A stretch of 9,323 bases of DNA from Anaerohalosphaeraceae bacterium (GCA_030671565.1 DAOVIC010000065.1:1-9323); one strand, 5' to 3'; shown: positions 1 through 6,499, counted from the first letter of the stretch. Translations and numbers: made by a program. Notes: generated from the letters alone by a model not told the origin.

Positions 1-80
1 CTTACCCAAAGGGTAATAATCTTCCGCATACGGAGTTGTAAGTTTCTATTTTAAAGCAACTTACCGCAAACGGAATATTT
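1..80 (+). repeat. Repeated small palindromes in the rplU leader
   Basis: Three short GC-cored inverted repeats sit just before the L21 gene. TTACCC-AAA-GGGTAA lies at 2-16. CCG-CATA-CGG lies at 24-33, within CCGCATACGGA (24-34). CCG-CAAA-CGG lies at 64-73, within CCGCAAACGGA (64-74). The last two 11-mers differ at one base and are 40 bases apart. The three units also share a 'CTTACC/CTTCC' lead-in. Each could form a tiny hairpin in the mRNA or be read as a DNA palindrome. L21 operons of Firmicutes carry a known leader (Rfam L21 leader), so autoregulation is conceivable here, but I cannot match this sequence to that family. The window starts inside the region, so the 5' extent is unknown. Confidence 0.45.
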
Positions 81-97
81 CGATCAGGAGCAAAAAG

Positions 98-427
98 ATG
101 TACGCAGTAATAGAACAAGGCGGCAAACAATACAAAGTAACGCAAGGCGATGTGATCAACATCGAGTTAACCGAAGTCGATGCCGATGCAAAAAGCATCG
201 AGCTTAACAAAGTCCTCTTCGTTTCCGACGGCAGCGAAATTAAGATCGGCGCGCCATATCTCGAGGGCGCAAAAGTACTTGCAAGTTTCCAGAAGCAAGC
301 CCAGGACGCTGTTGTCAAAGGTCCAAAGCTTTATCCTACGCATTTTCGCCGCAGAAAAAACAGTGCCCGCAAAATGGGTCACAGGCAAAAATACCTGCAG
401 GTAATAATAGACACCATCGAAGCCTAG
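98..427 (+). CDS. rplU: 50S ribosomal protein L21
   Basis: This is a 109-residue protein of the usual length for bacterial L21, a large-subunit protein that binds 23S rRNA. It opens with the family signature MYAVIEQGGKQYKV. The centre has the expected 'EIKIGAPYLEGAKV' strand pair. The basic C terminus contains 'FRRRKNSARKMGHRQ', matching the conserved FRRRK...GHRQ rRNA-binding segment. The ATG at 98 follows an AGGAG ribosome binding site at 86-90 with a 7-base spacer, which settles the start. In most bacteria rplU is followed by rpmA (L27). Here it is followed by an intrinsic terminator at 509-537 and then opposite-strand genes, so it looks monocistronic. Recognition is secure. Confidence 0.98.
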   Translation: MYAVIEQGGKQYKVTQGDVINIELTEVDADAKSIELNKVLFVSDGSEIKIGAPYLEGAKVLASFQKQAQDAVVKGPKLYPTHFRRRKNSARKMGHRQKYLQVIIDTIEA

Positions 428-508
428 GATTAAAAACAGGTATAAGATGAGAGGCACAAAATCAAAATAACGGCCTCGGAAGGTGATGAGACAAAACGAG
501 GTAATTAT

Positions 509-537
509 AAACCCAGTCAAAACGGCTGGGTTTTTTT
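509..537 (+). terminator. Intrinsic terminator of rplU
   Basis: A 9-bp stem, AACCCAGTC (510-518) with GGCTGGGTT (524-532), closes a 5-base loop AAAAC. It contains one G-U pair. The T run continues to 537, giving a classical Rho-independent terminator about 80 bases after the L21 stop. Read from the other strand the same hairpin is followed by TATAATT. It might therefore also weakly stop transcripts from the convergent zinc-ribbon gene, which has no better terminator of its own. Confidence 0.9.
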
Positions 538-620
538 GTGCGCTCAAATACGCAACCAAAATGTGGAGAGCGTTAACATTCGCGTATAATTTGTAGATTT
601 TGGCGGATGGGAGGTCTTTT

Positions 621-1772
621 TTAATCGAATACGGTAATTACGAATCCCAGCCCCGTTCCTACCATTACCCAGACGAGGTCCAATACTCCGAAGCTTTGCA
701 TCATCGCGTACTGGAATACTTTTTCGGTATCTTCCATAATTCTCAATATCTCGCATTGCTGTTCAAGGCGCTTTAATGCGGGGTAGTATTTTTTTGCGAA
801 TCTGACGGAAGTTCCTTCAAAATGCCACTGGAACTGGCGTTCGACAGCTTCGGTATAAATCTCACTGCTCTCTTCATCAATGTTTGGCGTCTTGTAGTCC
901 TTTCGGCCTTCTGTAAGGTACACAAAAGCATTCGATTTGTTCGAGGCCCTTATACGAGAGACCGCCAATTTTCTTGCGTGAACGGGGTCGGCGAGCTTTT
1001 CATCGACCATTGAAACAAGTGCGACACAAAACATAAAATCCGGGTCGACGGCGTAATGTTTCGCACTTTGGGTAAGCGGGAGCATTAGCTTTTCGTCGGC
1101 CATGACCGTATCGAGATCGGTCATGAATTCTTCGTTTGCTTTTTTCTCTTCGATCGCAATAACAACATATTTCGCGATGGCAGCCTTTCCGCCAATAATG
1201 GCGGCTATGCCTATCGCCATGGACAACAACGCGAGCGGTAAGGTGTGGTTTACAGTAAGGGTACGCATTGTTATCGCACCTATCACCGGGATAAACAGTG
1301 CAACGAGACACAAGGGGTCGGCGGTTGCTTTTGCCGAGGCGATCCAGATCGCGATGGAACCTGTGACGGCGATCAGGGTTACTGTCAGGGCGACGGGAAA
1401 ACGCAGGAGATCGGGTATCATTTCAGCAAGAGGTGTTCTCTGGGAAGTGGGTCCGCCGGGCGCCTTTGACTTTTTTTCCTTCTTTGAACCTGCGGTAGAA
1501 ACAGCAGCCTTTGCGTTTCTGCCTTTTCTGGCCATTCGGATCGCTTCCTGGCGGGTATCATCCTGGGTGTCGTCAAAACCTTCGAGGCCCGAAAAGATAT
1601 CCATTCCGTCGGGTTCGGGGGCAGGTTTTAGTTTTGGGGGTACTTCTTCAAGAACCACCGGGTGGGTGACGGTGGCTGGCTGGCCGCATTTATTGCATTT
1701 GACACGGCGGCCTGCATATTCGTCTGGAACTCCAAGCTTTTGCTTGCAATGCGAACAACGAAATTTGATCAT
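621..1772 (-). CDS. Zinc-ribbon multi-pass membrane protein of unknown function
   Basis: I do not recognise this 383-residue protein beyond its architecture. The N terminus carries a CxxC...CxxC zinc ribbon (about residues 6-32, cysteines 6, 9, 26 and 29) resembling short ribbons common on planctomycete proteins. A Pro/Asp-rich and then Lys-rich linker follows (about 40-115). Three closely spaced hydrophobic segments lie at about 122-147, 153-173 and 177-200. A charged helical domain follows (about 205-350), and the protein ends in a last hydrophobic helix (about 360-380). A GTG at 1773-1775 lies directly before the ATG. The ATG at 1772 is preferred because GGGAG sits 6 bases upstream. The gene follows the phosphatase gene on the same strand but has its own promoter (1838-1865). 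The ribbon may bind metal, nucleic acid or protein; no catalytic motif is visible. Confidence 0.85.
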   Translation of the reverse strand: MIKFRCSHCKQKLGVPDEYAGRRVKCNKCGQPATVTHPVVLEEVPPKLKPAPEPDGMDIFSGLEGFDDTQDDTRQEAIRMARKGRNAKAAVSTAGSKKEKKSKAPGGPTSQRTPLAEMIPDLLRFPVALTVTLIAVTGSIAIWIASAKATADPLCLVALFIPVIGAITMRTLTVNHTLPLALLSMAIGIAAIIGGKAAIAKYVVIAIEEKKANEEFMTDLDTVMADEKLMLPLTQSAKHYAVDPDFMFCVALVSMVDEKLADPVHARKLAVSRIRASNKSNAFVYLTEGRKDYKTPNIDEESSEIYTEAVERQFQWHFEGTSVRFAKKYYPALKRLEQQCEILRIMEDTEKVFQYAMMQSFGVLDLVWVMVGTGLGFVITVFD

Positions 1773-1837
1773 CACCGTCTCCCGGTATGAAATTCATTGC
1801 GGGGCAATAAACCACGACTGGTCGAGATACCGGCTTG

Positions 1838-1865
1838 ATTATAACGATTATTTCTCTAAAGGCAA
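1838..1865 (-). promoter_or_regulatory. Sigma70-like promoter of the zinc-ribbon gene
   Basis: Read on the minus strand, TTGCCT (1860-1865) and a perfect TATAAT (1838-1843) are separated by 16 bases. This predicts a start near 1830 and a leader of about 60 bases before the ATG at 1772. It lies in the 140-base gap behind the alkaline phosphatase gene, so the zinc-ribbon gene can be transcribed independently. No good terminator hairpin is visible after the phosphatase stop, so read-through is also possible. Confidence 0.6.
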
Positions 1866-1912
1866 CATTATCTCGTGCTTAAGTTCGATTTCAGATGAGT
1901 TTTTTTATTTTT

Positions 1913-3121
1913 TTAGTTTGGCTGGGAAGGTTTTATTTTCAGCAGTCTTGCAATTCTTTTCGGTATTTCTGTGTTGTCGTAAACTCCGGCGAAATTTTCC
2001 GATCCTGGTCCGAACGCGTAGACGGGTGCGGGCATTGCGGTGTGCCCCCCTGTTGCCCACAGGATCTCGTTTTCCTTGTCGGGATCGCTTCCTTTTACTA
2101 TCAGCCCCCCTGTTTCGTGGTCGGCGGTAACTATAATGAGGGTTTTTTTGTCTTTCATTGCAAACTCCAGAGCGGCTTTTACGGCAAGGTCAAAGAGCAG
2201 TGTCTGCCTTATGTTCTTACGGGCATTATTGCTGTGGCCTGCCCAGTCGATCTGGCTGCCTTCTATCATCAGGAAGAATCCTTCGGGAGTTTTTGTATTT
2301 TCGTTTAGGAGCCTGATGGCGTTTTGGGTCATTTCGGGCAGGGTCGGTTCGGGGCTTATTGTTGTAAGTGCGCCCATTGCGAAGAGGCCGAGTACGTATT
2401 GGCCCTGCGCTTTTGCGAGTTGTTCGGTGTTGTCTGCTATGGTATATCCGAATTCTTTTGCCTGGGCGATGAGGTCCGTTTCGTCTTTTCTTTTGCTGCC
2501 CTCGAATGATCCCGGCAGCCAGCAAGCTTTGCCGCCTCCGAGTATGACGTTGACGCGATTTTGTAAGATGTGTTCTGCGATCTCTGTTTCGTTCTTTCTT
2601 GATTTGACGTGGCTTGCGAATGATGCCGGCGTTGCGTGAGTTATCGTCGAGGTCGCAACAAGTCCGGTTTTCATATCTTTTGTTTTTGCGGCTTCGAGTA
2701 TGCTCTGGTATGGATTGTTTTCGGGGTCCATTCCGATCATTTTGTTGTTTGTTTTGATACCGCATGCAAGGGCGGTTCCGGCGGCGGCGGAATCGGTGAC
2801 GGCAGAGCTTGCCGAGTGTGTTTTGGTGTAGCCGATCACGGGCATTTTTTCCATGTAGAGTACGCCGTTTTGGCCGGCTGCTTTTAGCCTTGCAAGCGTG
2901 ACCTGGCCAAAACTCATTCCGTCACCTATCAGTAAGATAACGTTTTCGGGATGGTCGGATCTTATGTTCGCAAGAGTTGCGGTATCTTTGGCTGGGGTGT
3001 AGAAAGCGATGTCGGTCGTTTCGGCAGTTACCGTGTTTGGCGGCGCGGCGGCGAGGCACAGGGCCGCTGTCAGGAGTAATGCCAGGAAACAAATCGATAG
3101 CCTGCTGTTGGGTTTAAGCAT
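1913..3121 (-). CDS. phoA: Secreted alkaline phosphatase
   Basis: This enzyme hydrolyses phosphate monoesters outside the cytoplasm to release phosphate. The 402-residue form starts at 3121, where GGAGA lies 7 bases upstream. An in-frame ATG at 3145 has no binding site and would put eight residues ahead of the signal peptide (about 1-27, hydrophobic core ICFLALLLTAALCLA). All active-site elements are present: Asp67 in 'LIGDGMS', nucleophile Ser111 in 'VTDSAAAGTA', His162 and Thr164 in 'THATPA', Arg175, Glu287/Asp292/His296 in 'IEGSQIDWAGH', Asp334/His335 in 'TADHETGG', and His360 in 'GGHTA'. His162 and Trp293 occupy the positions of E. coli Asp153 and Lys328, the His/Trp pairing known from Bacillus- and Thermotoga-type enzymes. 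Length is slightly below E. coli PhoA. No phosphate-regulon operator was identified. Confidence 0.95.
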   Translation of the reverse strand: MLKPNSRLSICFLALLLTAALCLAAAPPNTVTAETTDIAFYTPAKDTATLANIRSDHPENVILLIGDGMSFGQVTLARLKAAGQNGVLYMEKMPVIGYTKTHSASSAVTDSAAAGTALACGIKTNNKMIGMDPENNPYQSILEAAKTKDMKTGLVATSTITHATPASFASHVKSRKNETEIAEHILQNRVNVILGGGKACWLPGSFEGSKRKDETDLIAQAKEFGYTIADNTEQLAKAQGQYVLGLFAMGALTTISPEPTLPEMTQNAIRLLNENTKTPEGFFLMIEGSQIDWAGHSNNARKNIRQTLLFDLAVKAALEFAMKDKKTLIIVTADHETGGLIVKGSDPDKENEILWATGGHTAMPAPVYAFGPGSENFAGVYDNTEIPKRIARLLKIKPSQPN

Positions 3122-3151
3122 ATTAATTTCTCCGATTATCTTCATGAAAAG

Positions 3152-3167
3152 GCCGGTATCAACCGGC
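3152..3167 (-). promoter_or_regulatory. GC hairpin in the phosphatase leader
   Basis: A perfect 6-bp stem GCCGGT/ACCGGC closes a 4-base loop. On the minus strand it is followed by CCTTTTC, about 30 bases before the preferred ATG at 3121. It resembles a short attenuator or weak terminator, but the T run is only four bases. On the plus strand it is followed by AGTTTTTG, but no plus-strand gene lies upstream to be terminated. A second, looser pairing AACCGC/GCGGTT (3183-3188 with 3211-3216) lies farther up the same leader. Confidence 0.4.
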
Positions 3168-3268
3168 AGTTTTTGTGCTATTAACCGCTTTTCTGCAGTT
3201 TAGTGAAATGGCGGTTTTATTTCAAGAACAATCCTTTTCGATCTTCCCTTTTTTGGTATATAATGATT

Positions 3269-3297
3269 TTGACATTATTGTCCGGAGTTTGTAAACT
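3269..3297 (+). promoter_or_regulatory. Sigma70-like promoter of the lipoprotein gene
   Basis: A consensus -35 box TTGACA (3269-3274) is followed after 17 bases by TAAACT (3292-3297, 4 of 6 matches to TATAAT). It predicts a start near 3304 and a leader of roughly 84 bases. A separate perfect TATAAT at 3259-3264 lies upstream but has only a poor -35 partner. The -35 box overlaps GACATTATTGTC (3271-3282), an imperfect palindrome that could host a regulator. Confidence 0.65.
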
Positions 3298-3310
3298 TGG
3301 GGTAGTTAAT

Positions 3311-3329
3311 ATTCTTATCTATAAAGAAT
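3311..3329 (+). promoter_or_regulatory. Inverted repeat in the lipoprotein leader
   Basis: ATTCTT (3311-3316) and AAGAAT (3324-3329) form a perfect 6-bp inverted repeat around ATCTATA. It starts about 7 bases after the predicted transcription start. That is a common place for a repressor operator, but the AT-rich composition makes a chance origin possible. Confidence 0.3.
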
Positions 3330-3387
3330 TAAGGTTATTTGACGAAGTGTTTCGGTCAGTTTAACTTAAAAAAGAAGGAGACCAATC

Positions 3388-4035
3388 ATGAGAATCGCAA
3401 TCGCATCAATTCTATTGTTAATCGTTTTTGCTGTCGGCGGATGTTCCACCGGTGAAGGTAAGTTTCTTGGGGGGTATGATTTTGCGAGCGTCGAAAAAAT
3501 CGCCGTCGTCGATGTGATCGGGGATACCAAGAGCGAAGCGGTTAGAACGCAGATCGCAAACTTCTTCGAGATGGAGCTGCTTGAGAAAGGGTATTCACCT
3601 GTGGAACGCGGGCAGGTACAGGTGCTTCTGGAAGAACAGGATTTTCAGGCGTCCGGTATCACTCCTGAGGAAAATGCGGTGAGGGCGGGTAAGGTCCTTA
3701 ACGTTCCGGTTGTGATGCTTATCAATATCCCGGAGTTTGGCGAGGATATCAATTTGACGGCGAAGATGCTTGACGTTGAGGACGGTAAGATATTGTGGCT
3801 TGGTAGTGGTACGGCGAGGACGGGCAAGATACTTTCGACTATTCTTGGTGCTGCCGCCGGTGCCGCCGCGGGCGCGGTGGTTAGCGATAAAGTCGGCAGT
3901 GACGATACGACGACCGGCGCTGTGATAGGCGGAGTGCTGGGCGGGGCGACGGCGTATACGTTATCGCCGCAAGCCGCCGAACGCGCGAGAGAATCGATCA
4001 ATAAAATGTGTAAATCGCTGCCGTCGAGACTATGA
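3388..4035 (+). CDS. CsgG-like lipoprotein with glycine-zipper tail
   Basis: This is a 215-residue exported lipoprotein. A short signal peptide ends in the lipobox V-G-G-C with the lipidated Cys at residue 19. Residues 33-145 look like the alpha/beta fold shared by CsgG, LpoB-type and related envelope lipoproteins: 'KIAVVDVIGD' then a helix, 'LLEKGYSPVERGQVQVLLEEQ', 'AGKVLNVPVVMLINIPE', and the strand pair 'NLTAKMLDVEDGKILWLGSGTA'. A glycine-zipper region follows (154-186: GAAAGAAAGAVV and GAVIGGVLGG), a motif that inserts into or packs within membranes. The ATG follows AAGGAG with about 8 bases of spacing. Its own promoter and terminator make it monocistronic. The assignment to the CsgG-like fold is by pattern and the exact role is unknown. 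CsgG itself is a secretion pore, but this protein is shorter and may be only structural. Confidence 0.85.
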   Translation: MRIAIASILLLIVFAVGGCSTGEGKFLGGYDFASVEKIAVVDVIGDTKSEAVRTQIANFFEMELLEKGYSPVERGQVQVLLEEQDFQASGITPEENAVRAGKVLNVPVVMLINIPEFGEDINLTAKMLDVEDGKILWLGSGTARTGKILSTILGAAAGAAAGAVVSDKVGSDDTTTGAVIGGVLGGATAYTLSPQAAERARESINKMCKSLPSRL

Positions 4036-4060
4036 CGGAAGTTGACGATACCGAAAAACC

Positions 4061-4093
4061 AAAGGCGCCTGCTGATTTGCAGGCGTCTTTTTT
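4061..4093 (+). terminator. Intrinsic terminator of the lipoprotein gene
   Basis: GGCGCCTGC (4064-4072) pairs with GCAGGCGTC (4079-4087), with one G-U pair, around the loop TGATTT. The flanking AAA (4061-4063) can extend the stem by pairing into the T run 4088-4093. It begins 26 bases after the lipoprotein stop and is a strong Rho-independent terminator. It should insulate the kinase gene downstream. Confidence 0.92.
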
Positions 4094-4475
4094 GTTGCGC
4101 AAGCAGACGACACTCAACAGAACCTCTAAATATTTCACCTGCGATCCAAAAGTCCGGGAAAATTATGCTGATTTTTCGAGAAAACCGATAAAACACCCTG
4201 AAACCTGCGTTAATGGCGGAATATAGCGGTATTTATTTGGGTATCCTGAAAAACTGTTCGCCTGCGGCAAAAAAAGCATTTGCCGGCAGCTTACGGCTAT
4301 TCGTAAAGGTTTATTGTACGTTATTCAAAGTGTTTATTTCAATTTCCTCCTTAAGCCTTTTTTTGTTTAATTTTTTTTTGGATTATGGCGATATAGTGTT
4401 GGTTGCTGTGCCTGCTGGAAGTTTTTTTGGTACGGCCCGGGGATATATTTCTGCCTATGGGGGCTTTTCCTTGAT
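4094..4475. other. Gap of 382 bases without a convincing gene
   Basis: This stretch separates the lipoprotein terminator from the kinase start. It is AT-rich with long T tracts at 4357-4379. It holds one strong imperfect hairpin: CTGC-GGCAAA (4262-4271) pairs with TTTGCC-g-GCAG (4279-4289) with a single bulged G and loop AAAAGCA. No T run follows it, so it is not a terminator. A possible -10 box TATAGT lies at 4392-4397 without a good -35 partner. An open frame at 4213-4479 overlaps the kinase start as ATGA, but it lacks a ribosome binding site and resembles no protein I know. I could not identify a riboswitch. Confidence 0.5.
4262..4289 (+). repeat. Imperfect hairpin upstream of the kinase gene
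   Basis: A 10-bp stem with one bulged G (position 4285) encloses the 7-base loop AAAAGCA. It lies about 190 bases before the kinase ATG. Without a trailing T run it is more likely a structured leader element, processing site or protein-binding palindrome than a terminator. Function unknown. Confidence 0.4.
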
Positions 4476-6473
4476 ATGAAGTTTTCGGTTGGCCAAAAGA
4501 TCGGTATTTCAATCGCATCGATTACCTTGCTGGCAATACTGTGCACGGCAATCTCAACGATAAGCATGTGGTCGATCCATAAGCATGTTCACATGACCAC
4601 GGCAGAATCTTTTTCGCTGGCCATTGCCGCAGGGGAGATGTATTCGTGTAAGGCGGCGACGAAGCTCGAACTTTTGCGTTATCTTGGCGAGGAGAAGACG
4701 CCAGAGCTGGAAGCTATAGAAAAGAAATATCGCGATCACCTGATGCATCACGACAAGTTTGAAGAGGATATCGGCAAAGCGACACTTCATGCAGAAGAAC
4801 ATTATCAGATACGGAAAATATGGGAAGAGGCGATGGTGACGGTAATGCCCGAGTTTAAACGCCATGCGGAGATGGCAATGGAAAGTCACAGGGAGTATCT
4901 GGCTGTCAAGTCTGCGCGGATCGAAAAGATGGAGCAGCACGAAAAATCCGGCGCAGAGCTGTTGTCGCTTCTGTCAGATATTCAAAAGAATAACAAAGGA
5001 AAAGATGCCATTATCAGTATTGCAGCGGATTTGAAAACGGAACTTATGCAGGCGGTGTTTTCGGATGAGAATTCGGAAAAGATACGGCAGGACTTTGCAG
5101 GATATGCCGACGATTTTGAAAAGTCGCTTTTGAGTTTGGGCAAGGTTGTAAAAAGCAGTACGAATATGAATTCACTGAAAGAGATAAGACGGGTTTTCGA
5201 CGAGTTTTCTTTTTCGGCACTTGGCAAGGGACAGTTTTTCGATCTTTTTGAGAAAGAACTTTCGTTACAGTCAGAAAAGTCTTCGCACTTGGCAGTCGTC
5301 GATGCCGCAGGTTTGGCAGACTGGGAAATGGCAAATGAGATCATAAAACTTACGAAGAAGAGCTTTGAGGGTTTGGGAGTTATGGCGGCCAAACGTGCCG
5401 GTTTCGATACAAACAAACTTATCGCATTTTGCATTATCGCAGTTATTGTCTGCTGGTTAGTAACTATCAATCTGACCGTTAAGATCGTTCGACCTATCGA
5501 GGCGCTTTCCCGGGCAAGTATGGAAGTGGCAAGCGGCAATCTTTCACATCGGGTTAAGAATCGTTCACAAGATGAGGTCGGGCAGCTTTGCGATTCTTTT
5601 AACCGGATGAGCGAAGAACTTGAGATAGAAAAGGAAAAGCGAAAGAATACGGAACGGGATAGAGAATACCTTTTGCGAAAGCTGGAAGAGAAAAACCATG
5701 AACTTCAAAGTGTGGTTTATGTCGCATCCCATGATCTGAAGAGCCCCCTGGTTACGATCAACGGATTCAGCGAGGAGGTCGGTAATATCTGTAACGAGAT
5801 CAAAGATGTGATTAAAAATGGCGGGATCGATGAATCGGTTCGCGATAAACTGTCGCCGCTGCTGGACCATGAGATACCGGAGGATCTGAGGTTTATCAAT
5901 GCCGGAACGACGAAGATGCAGACGCTTATAAACGGTTTGCTTCAGGTTTCGCGAGTTGGTACGATGGAAATAGAGATCGAACCGTTGAACTTAAATGAGA
6001 TACTGCATTCGATAGAGAATGTCATGCAGTATAAAATAAAGAGCGAGCATGTGAACCTGTCGATCGAAGATCTTCCCGGATGTATGGGCGATGCGAACCT
6101 GGTTAACCAGGTGTTCAGCAATCTTATCGATAATGCGCTGAAGTATCTCGACCCGGCGAAGGAGGGGGAGATACGTGTTTGGGGTCGCGCTAACGGCGCG
6201 AGATGCGTTTACTGCGTTGAAGACAATGGAGTGGGTATCCCTGAGGGTGAGCAGGAACGTGTTTTCGAATTATTTCACCGCCTTGAACCCGACGGTGATA
6301 CAACGGGCGAGGGACTGGGGCTTACGATAGTTTCGCGGATACTTGAGCGGCTTGACGGATCGATATGGTTGGAATCGAAAGCGGGAGAAGGGAGCAGATT
6401 TTTCCTTTCGCTGCCGATTGGAATCGAAAGTAGGAGAAGGGAACAGGTTTCTTCTTTCGCTGCCGAAGGGTGA
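4476..6473 (+). CDS. Membrane sensor histidine kinase with altered C terminus
   Basis: This 665-residue orphan kinase should autophosphorylate on His and pass the phosphate to an unlinked response regulator; none is encoded here. TM1 spans about 9-32. A mostly helical extracytoplasmic sensor without a recognised fold spans about 33-313, and TM2 about 314-334. A HAMP linker (about 335-388, 'VRPIEALSRASMEVASGNLSHRV') leads to a coiled coil (about 380-415). The HisKA H-box 'ASHDLKSPL' has His419. The ATPase domain has the N-box 'NLIDNALKYL' (Asn553), G1 'EDNGVGIPE', F-box 'VFELFHRL' and G2 'GEGLGLTIV'. The ATG at 4476 is the only usual start codon after the in-frame stop at 4368. Its ribosome binding site is weak (GGGGG, 12 bases away). 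After 'ESKAGEGSRFFLSLP' the last 18 residues are abnormal because of a 49-base tandem duplication. The catalytic core is complete, so activity is probably retained. Confidence 0.95.
   Translation: MKFSVGQKIGISIASITLLAILCTAISTISMWSIHKHVHMTTAESFSLAIAAGEMYSCKAATKLELLRYLGEEKTPELEAIEKKYRDHLMHHDKFEEDIGKATLHAEEHYQIRKIWEEAMVTVMPEFKRHAEMAMESHREYLAVKSARIEKMEQHEKSGAELLSLLSDIQKNNKGKDAIISIAADLKTELMQAVFSDENSEKIRQDFAGYADDFEKSLLSLGKVVKSSTNMNSLKEIRRVFDEFSFSALGKGQFFDLFEKELSLQSEKSSHLAVVDAAGLADWEMANEIIKLTKKSFEGLGVMAAKRAGFDTNKLIAFCIIAVIVCWLVTINLTVKIVRPIEALSRASMEVASGNLSHRVKNRSQDEVGQLCDSFNRMSEELEIEKEKRKNTERDREYLLRKLEEKNHELQSVVYVASHDLKSPLVTINGFSEEVGNICNEIKDVIKNGGIDESVRDKLSPLLDHEIPEDLRFINAGTTKMQTLINGLLQVSRVGTMEIEIEPLNLNEILHSIENVMQYKIKSEHVNLSIEDLPGCMGDANLVNQVFSNLIDNALKYLDPAKEGEIRVWGRANGARCVYCVEDNGVGIPEGEQERVFELFHRLEPDGDTTGEGLGLTIVSRILERLDGSIWLESKAGEGSRFFLSLPIGIESRRREQVSSFAAEG
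6369..6466 (+). repeat. 49-base tandem duplication at the kinase 3' end
   Basis: Copy 1 (6369-6417) and copy 2 (6418-6466) are adjacent direct repeats that match at 43 of 49 bases. Because 49 is not a multiple of three, copy 2 is read one frame off in the present gene and ends at the TGA 6471-6473. In the frame used for copy 1, copy 2 would read LESKVGEGNRFLLSLPKGEA and stop at TAA 6478-6480. That is a typical kinase ending. A 9-base tandem pair AGGCATAAA/AGGCATAAG (6473-6490) follows directly. Confidence 0.9.
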
Positions 6474-6499
6474 GGCATAAAAGGCATAAGTTAGAACAA

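Noticed and set aside
1102..2130. 342-codon plus-strand open frame opposite the zinc-ribbon and phosphatase genes
   Set aside because: It is antisense to two well-supported genes, spans the gap between them, and its translation has low-complexity, non-protein-like composition.
3122..3145. Upstream ATG that would extend the phosphatase by eight residues
   Set aside because: There is no ribosome binding site before 3145, and the extension would put extra residues ahead of a normal signal peptide. The ATG at 3121 has GGAGA at good spacing.
3210..3219. 10-mer GGCGGTTTTA shared with 9184-9193, upstream of both the phosphatase and the protease
   Set aside because: Many 10-mers recur by chance in a window of this size, and the two lie at different distances from their start codons (89-98 and 54-63 bases).
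4032..4226. 64-codon open frame overlapping the lipoprotein stop as ATGA
   Set aside because: It runs straight through the strong terminator hairpin at 4061-4093, has no ribosome binding site and has no recognisable product.
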